NCBI RefSeq assembly: GCF_900094595.1
Contig: NZ_FMAD01000001.1
Location: 248,001-312,000 of the forward strand
Length of the DNA stretch: 64,000 nucleotides
Direction of reading: 5' to 3'
From: Cupriavidus alkaliphilus
GTDB taxonomy: Bacteria; Pseudomonadota; Gammaproteobacteria; Burkholderiales; Burkholderiaceae
Each line of letters starts with the position of its first letter. Position 1 is the first letter of the stretch. The translations under genes were made by a program, and so were the position numbers. Below the pieces are notes generated by a model that was not told the DNA's origin, made no database searches, and saw only the letters and a program-made list of their open reading frames with translations. This document shows positions 60,503 to 64,000 of this stretch, piece by piece.

Positions 60503-60587
60503 TGGTGCCCGGGGTCGGACTCGAACCGACACGCCTTGCGGCGGGGGATTTTGAGTCCCCTGCGTCTACCTGTTTCACCACCCGGGC
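60503..60587 (-). tRNA. tRNA-Leu (anticodon CAA)
   Basis: On the minus strand the gene starts GCCCGGG and ends CCCGGGCACCA, with CCA encoded. The anticodon loop is CTCAAAA flanked by GGGGA/TCCCC, giving anticodon CAA (codon UUG). The variable arm CGCCGCAAGGCG is long, as in class II tRNA-Leu, and the T-arm GTCGGTTCGAGTCCGAC is normal. The length is 85 bases with CCA. It lies 186 bases upstream of the M48 gene on the same strand and has no neighbouring tRNA. Confidence 0.97.
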
Positions 60588-60752
60588 AGGTGTGACGGCA
60601 TCGGAACCGATGCCGGGCTGAGCCGGGGATTATGCCGGAAATCCCGCTACCGGACAACCGGCGCCGGGGCGGTCCGGGGTCACGCAAATCCGGTAGCATG
60701 GCGTCCAGTCCTGCGCCCGCCAACCGTACCGATTGCGCCGACCCCGACCGCC

Positions 60753-61673
60753 ATGACCGACCCAGACTTGCTTGCGCGCCTTGCCAGCCTGCCTTCGCAG
60801 GACCCCGCCTTCTATGACCGCGAGTACAACAACCGCGCCAATGTGCCGGACAACCCGGCGCATCTGGCGCGCTGGGCGCAGTGGTCCGCGCAGGTGCGCG
60901 CGCGCGGCCAGTACCTGGCGGACCTGAGCTATGCCGGCGCGGACGCGCGCCATGCGTCCGGCGAGACCCTGGACTACTTCCCCGCGCAGCGCGCCAACGG
61001 GGCCTTGCCGCCGCTGCTGGTGTTCGTGCACGGCGGCTATTACCGCGCGCTGGACAAGCACGACCACAGCTTCGTCGCCAGCGCGCTGCCGGCGCTGGGG
61101 GTGTCGGTGGCGGTGGTCAACTACACGCTGGTGCCGGCGGCGACGGTGCCGGAGATCGTGCGGCAGGTGCTGCGCAGCGTGGCCTGGCTGTACCGGCAGG
61201 CGGATCGTCTCGGCCATGACCCGCAGCGGCTGTTCGTGGCGGGGCATTCGGTGGGTGGCCACCTGGTGGCGATGCTGATGGCCGCGCGCTGGCCGCAGCT
61301 CGGCGCCGACCTGCCTGCGGGGCTGGTCCGCGGCGGGCTCTCCGTCAGCGGGCTGTACGACCTGGAGCCGCTGCGGCGCGCGGCCTTCCTGCAGTGCGAC
61401 TTGAAGTTATCCGAAGCCGATGTCGCGCGGCTGTCGCCCGCGTACATGGCGCCCGCCGACGAAGCACCGCTGGCGATCGCGGTGGGCGAACTGGAGGCGG
61501 CCGAATACCACCGCCAGCATGCGCTGATCCGCGCGGCGTGGCCGGCCAAGGTGGCGCATCCGGCGGCGAGCGACCTGGTGCTGCCGGACTGCCATCACTT
61601 CAATGTGCTGGACAGCCTGGTCAGCACGGAGGGCGCGCTGACGCAAGCGGTGCTGCGGCTGGTGGGGCGCTGA
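60753..61673 (+). CDS. Alpha/beta hydrolase, arylformamidase (KynB)-like
   Basis: The 306-residue product is an alpha/beta hydrolase with the oxyanion motif FVHGGYYRALDKHD and nucleophile elbow FVAGHSVGGHLVA (Ser near residue 166). The C-terminal His is in DCHHFNVLDSL. The HGGYY and GHSxGGH combination is typical of the kynurenine formamidase-like esterases of betaproteobacteria. The N-terminus YDREYNNRANVPD is the usual arylformamidase-like start. Formylkynurenine is a possible substrate but no other tryptophan-catabolism gene is adjacent, so a general esterase role is equally possible. It is divergent from tRNA-Leu. Confidence 0.78.
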   Translation: MTDPDLLARLASLPSQDPAFYDREYNNRANVPDNPAHLARWAQWSAQVRARGQYLADLSYAGADARHASGETLDYFPAQRANGALPPLLVFVHGGYYRALDKHDHSFVASALPALGVSVAVVNYTLVPAATVPEIVRQVLRSVAWLYRQADRLGHDPQRLFVAGHSVGGHLVAMLMAARWPQLGADLPAGLVRGGLSVSGLYDLEPLRRAAFLQCDLKLSEADVARLSPAYMAPADEAPLAIAVGELEAAEYHRQHALIRAAWPAKVAHPAASDLVLPDCHHFNVLDSLVSTEGALTQAVLRLVGR

Positions 61674-61695
61674 GCCGCCAGCGCGGGCCGGGACC

Positions 61696-62577
61696 TCAGC
61701 CCTCCAGCACGCGCAGCAGCGACGAGGTATCGTCCTTGCCCCAGCCCCGGGCCATCAGCGCGCGCAGTTGCGCCGAGGTGGCCTGCATCGCCGGCAGCTC
61801 CAGGCCGATTTCCTCGGCGATATCGCGCGCCAGGCCGAAGTCCTTGTCGTGCAGCCGCGCCTCGATGCCTGCGGCAAAGTTGCGCGCCACCATCTTGGGG
61901 CCCATCAGGTCGAGCATGCGGCTGCCGGCCATGCCGGTCGCCATGGCCTCGAACACGCGGCCGGTATCGACCTGCTGCGCGGCGGCAAAGCGCATCGCTT
62001 CGGCAATGCCTTCGATATTGACGACCTGGGCGATCTGGTTGCACAGCTTGGCGACCTGGCCGGCGCCGTGGTCGCCGATATGGGTGATGGTCTGGCCCAG
62101 CCGCTCGAGCAGCGGGCGCACGCGCTCCAGCATCTCGGCCTTGCCGCCGACCATGATGGTCAGCGTGCCGGCCTCGGCGCCCATGGTGCCGCCCGACACC
62201 GGGCAGTCGAGCGCCTCGATGCCGCGCGCGGCCAGCGCCGCGGCGATCTCGCGCGTGACGATGGGCGAGATGGTGCTGTGGTCGACGCAGATGGTGCCCG
62301 GCGCGGCCCCATGGATCACGCCCTGGGCGCCCAGCAGGACTTCCCGGACATCTTCGGACGAGGTCACGTTGGTGAAGACAACGCTGGCGCCGCGCGCCGC
62401 CTCGGCTGGGGTGAAGAACGGTTCTGCCCCCAGCGCGCGCGCGGCCTCGGCGGCCTCCGGGCGGCGCACGAAGGCGCGCACGGTGTGGCCGGCGGCCAGC
62501 AGGTGGCGCACCATGTGCGAGCCCATGGCGCCCAGGCCGATGAAGGCGATGGTGACGGGGGTGGGAGTCGTGCTCAT
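61696..62577 (-). CDS. NAD(P)-dependent 3-hydroxyisobutyrate-dehydrogenase-family oxidoreductase
   Basis: The 293-residue product is a beta-hydroxyacid dehydrogenase. The nucleotide-binding fold is AFIGLGAMGSHMVRHLLAAGH with the NAD(P) motif GLGAMG, the substrate motif is DCPVSGGTMGAEAGTLTIMVGG, and the catalytic Lys is in GAGQVAKLCNQIAQVVN. It may act on tartronate semialdehyde (GlxR/GarR) or 3-hydroxyisobutyrate; sequence alone does not decide. It lies 36 bases downstream of a branched-chain-type binding-protein gene, the two probably forming one transcript. ATG at 62577 starts a normal family N-terminus. Confidence 0.88.
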   Translation of the reverse strand: MSTTPTPVTIAFIGLGAMGSHMVRHLLAAGHTVRAFVRRPEAAEAARALGAEPFFTPAEAARGASVVFTNVTSSEDVREVLLGAQGVIHGAAPGTICVDHSTISPIVTREIAAALAARGIEALDCPVSGGTMGAEAGTLTIMVGGKAEMLERVRPLLERLGQTITHIGDHGAGQVAKLCNQIAQVVNIEGIAEAMRFAAAQQVDTGRVFEAMATGMAGSRMLDLMGPKMVARNFAAGIEARLHDKDFGLARDIAEEIGLELPAMQATSAQLRALMARGWGKDDTSSLLRVLEG

Positions 62578-62613
62578 GCCATGCTTCCTTTGTCGATACG
62601 TTGATGCGGCGGG

Positions 62614-63777
62614 CTACTTGTCGCCCGCATAGGCGAACTTGCCGTTGCGGATCACCCCCATCACGCGCGAACGCTGGTCGAAGCCCTGGTGGTCCTTCGG
62701 GTTCAGGTTCATCACGCCATTGGGGATGGTGAGGTTGGTGGTGGTTTCCAGCGCGTCGCGCATGGCCGCGCGGAACTCGCGCGTGCCGGGCTGGGCCCCG
62801 CTCTTGAGCGCGCGGCGGGCGGCATCGTCGAGCAGCATCCATGCGCCCCAGGCATCGCCGGCGAACTGCGTCACGCTGTCGGCGCCGTACTTTGCTTCGT
62901 AACGATTGACGAAGTCCAGCGCGACCCTGCGCACCGGATGGCTCTCCGGCAGCTGGCGCGCGACCACCACCGGCCCGGTCGGGAACAGTGTGCCTTCCAC
63001 GTCCTTGCCGCCCATGCGCAGGAAGTCCCAGGTGGCGATGCCGTGGGTCTGGTAGACCTTGCCCTTGTAGCCGCGCTCGCCCAGCGTCTTCTGCGGCAGC
63101 ACCGACGGCGTGCCGGCGCCGGCGATCAGGATCGCGTCCGGATTGGCCGCCATCAGCTTGAGCACCTGCCCGGTGACCGAGGTGTCGTTGCGCGAGAAGC
63201 GCTCGTTGGCCACCACCCGGATCTTGCGCAGCTCGGCCAGCTTCGAGAACTCGCGCCACCAGCTTTCGCCGTAGGCGTCGGCAAAGCCGATAAAGCCGAC
63301 CGTCCTGACGCCGTGGTTGCTCATGTACTCGGTCAGCACGGTAGCCATGTGCGAGTCGTTCTGCGGCATCTTGAAGGCCCAGCGGCGCTTGGGGTCGGCC
63401 TGCGGCTCGACGATGGCGGCCGAGGCGGCCAGCGCCACCATCGGGGTCTCGCCCTCGGCCACGGCGTCGAGCGCGGCGATCGCGGTGGGCGTGATGTTGG
63501 GGCCGACGATCACGTCGACCTTTTCCTCGGAGATCAGCTTGCGCACGTTGCGCACCGCGGCCGCGGGGTCGGTGCCGTCGTCCAGGATGATGTAGTGCGC
63601 CTTCTGGCCGCCCAGCGTCTGCGGCCACATCAGCACGGTGTTCTTGGACGGGATGCCGATGGAGGCGGCCGGCCCGGTGGTGGACACATCGATGCCGACG
63701 CGGATGTCGGCATGGGCGGCGCCGGCAAGGCACAGCGCGGCGGCAAGCAGCAGGGGGCGCAGGGGCAGCTTCAGCAT
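62614..63777 (-). CDS. ABC transporter substrate-binding protein, branched-chain amino-acid type
   Basis: The 387-residue product is a periplasmic binding protein of the Leu/Ile/Val-like family. A Sec signal peptide ends AHA-DIR near residue 23. The mature part shows VSTTGPAASIGIPSKNTVLM, IILDDGTDPAAAVRNVRKLI and VIVGPNITPTAIAALDAVAE, then TVGFIGFADAYGESWWREF and the late segment GDAWGAWMLLDDAA. No permease or ATPase genes are adjacent in the window, so either they lie elsewhere or the protein works with another transporter. It is upstream of the dehydrogenase gene on the same strand. Ligand unknown. Confidence 0.86.
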   Translation of the reverse strand: MLKLPLRPLLLAAALCLAGAAHADIRVGIDVSTTGPAASIGIPSKNTVLMWPQTLGGQKAHYIILDDGTDPAAAVRNVRKLISEEKVDVIVGPNITPTAIAALDAVAEGETPMVALAASAAIVEPQADPKRRWAFKMPQNDSHMATVLTEYMSNHGVRTVGFIGFADAYGESWWREFSKLAELRKIRVVANERFSRNDTSVTGQVLKLMAANPDAILIAGAGTPSVLPQKTLGERGYKGKVYQTHGIATWDFLRMGGKDVEGTLFPTGPVVVARQLPESHPVRRVALDFVNRYEAKYGADSVTQFAGDAWGAWMLLDDAARRALKSGAQPGTREFRAAMRDALETTTNLTIPNGVMNLNPKDHQGFDQRSRVMGVIRNGKFAYAGDK

Positions 63778-63857
63778 GGTCTCCTCCGTTCTTATATGTG
63801 ACGGGAAAGGATAGCCGAACTCGGCCGGCGCGGCACCGTGGCCCCGCGGCAGCGATG

Positions 63858-64000
63858 TCAGCGCACGCCCAGGCGCCAGAGCGAGGTCACTTCGGCCGAG
63901 CGGGCCGCGTGCAGGGGATCGGCGGCATCGGCCGCGCGCGGGTGGCGCGGGCGGATGTCGGAGCGGCCCAGCACCTTCAGCCCGGCCGCCTCGATCCAGC
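63858..64000 (-). CDS. Unidentified gene, C-terminal fragment
   Basis: The minus strand is open from the window edge to a TGA at 63858-63860, giving 47 residues ending SAEVTSLWRLGVR, with AAGLKVLGRSDIRPRHP upstream. It is upstream of the binding-protein gene on the same strand, about 80 bases away. I do not recognise the family; codon bias is normal, so it is probably a real gene cut by the window. Confidence 0.45.
   Translation of the reverse strand, partial: WIEAAGLKVLGRSDIRPRHPRAADAADPLHAARSAEVTSLWRLGVR

Noticed and set aside
61595-63733. A 712-residue minus-strand open frame spanning two genes
   Set aside because: It covers the dehydrogenase and binding-protein genes in a different frame; both of those have clear family motifs and this has none.

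Overview
The window reads as ordinary chromosomal DNA of a GC-rich betaproteobacterium, most likely Cupriavidus/Ralstonia. The grounds are the strong GC3 bias, gene orders typical of that group (ribF-ileS-lspA-coaBC-dut, nadA-nadC, rpmB-rpmG-radC, livKHMGF), a Bug-type solute-binding protein and a hut operon using the HutF/HutG route. I see no insertion sequence, prophage, integrase, CRISPR array or rRNA. Most genes are complete; only the two window ends cut genes.

Layout. 1-5.1 kb: 3' part of murB, yajQ, a DUF192 protein, a small Lys/Ala-rich exported protein, an RluE-like pseudouridine synthase, icd, a VOC protein and a cold-shock protein. 5.6-10.2 kb: clpS-clpA, a Bug solute-binding protein and a second VOC protein. 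10.3-16.6 kb (minus): ribF-ileS-lspA-coaBC-dut. 16.8-19.4 kb: a hybrid histidine kinase convergent with a LuxR-type response regulator. 19.6-24.7 kb: purN-rsmB, an MscS-type channel and a fatty-acid desaturase. 24.8-28.5 kb: nadA-nadC facing nadB. 28.7-31.6 kb: rpmB-rpmG, radC, slpA-ispH. 31.6-37.2 kb: a regulatory region and a complete branched-chain amino-acid ABC system. 37.5-41.0 kb: argD with its leader, a ferredoxin-reductase-type flavoprotein and a divergent SDR protein. 41.1-52.3 kb: a histidine-utilisation cluster (ABC importer, hutC, hutH, hutU, hutD, hutI, hutF, hutG) with three HutC-like operators. 52.3-59.1 kb (minus): an SMP-30 lactonase, a GntP permease coupled to a b561-like membrane protein, then the aspartate decarboxylase/antiporter pair asdA-aspT. 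59.6-64 kb: an M48 lipoprotein protease, tRNA-Leu(CAA), an arylformamidase-like hydrolase, a 3-hydroxyisobutyrate-dehydrogenase-type enzyme, a branched-chain-type binding protein and an unidentified partial gene.

The most interesting signal is upstream of argD: a near-consensus sigma70 promoter, a 22-codon Arg-rich reading frame whose ATG falls at the predicted transcription start, and a strong intrinsic terminator before argD. Together they look like a ribosome-mediated arginine attenuator. Other regulatory signals worth checking are a perfect 14-bp palindrome before icd, a cluster of TGGTGC half-sites with a sigma54-like element before the liv operon, and HutC-like palindromes in the hut cluster.
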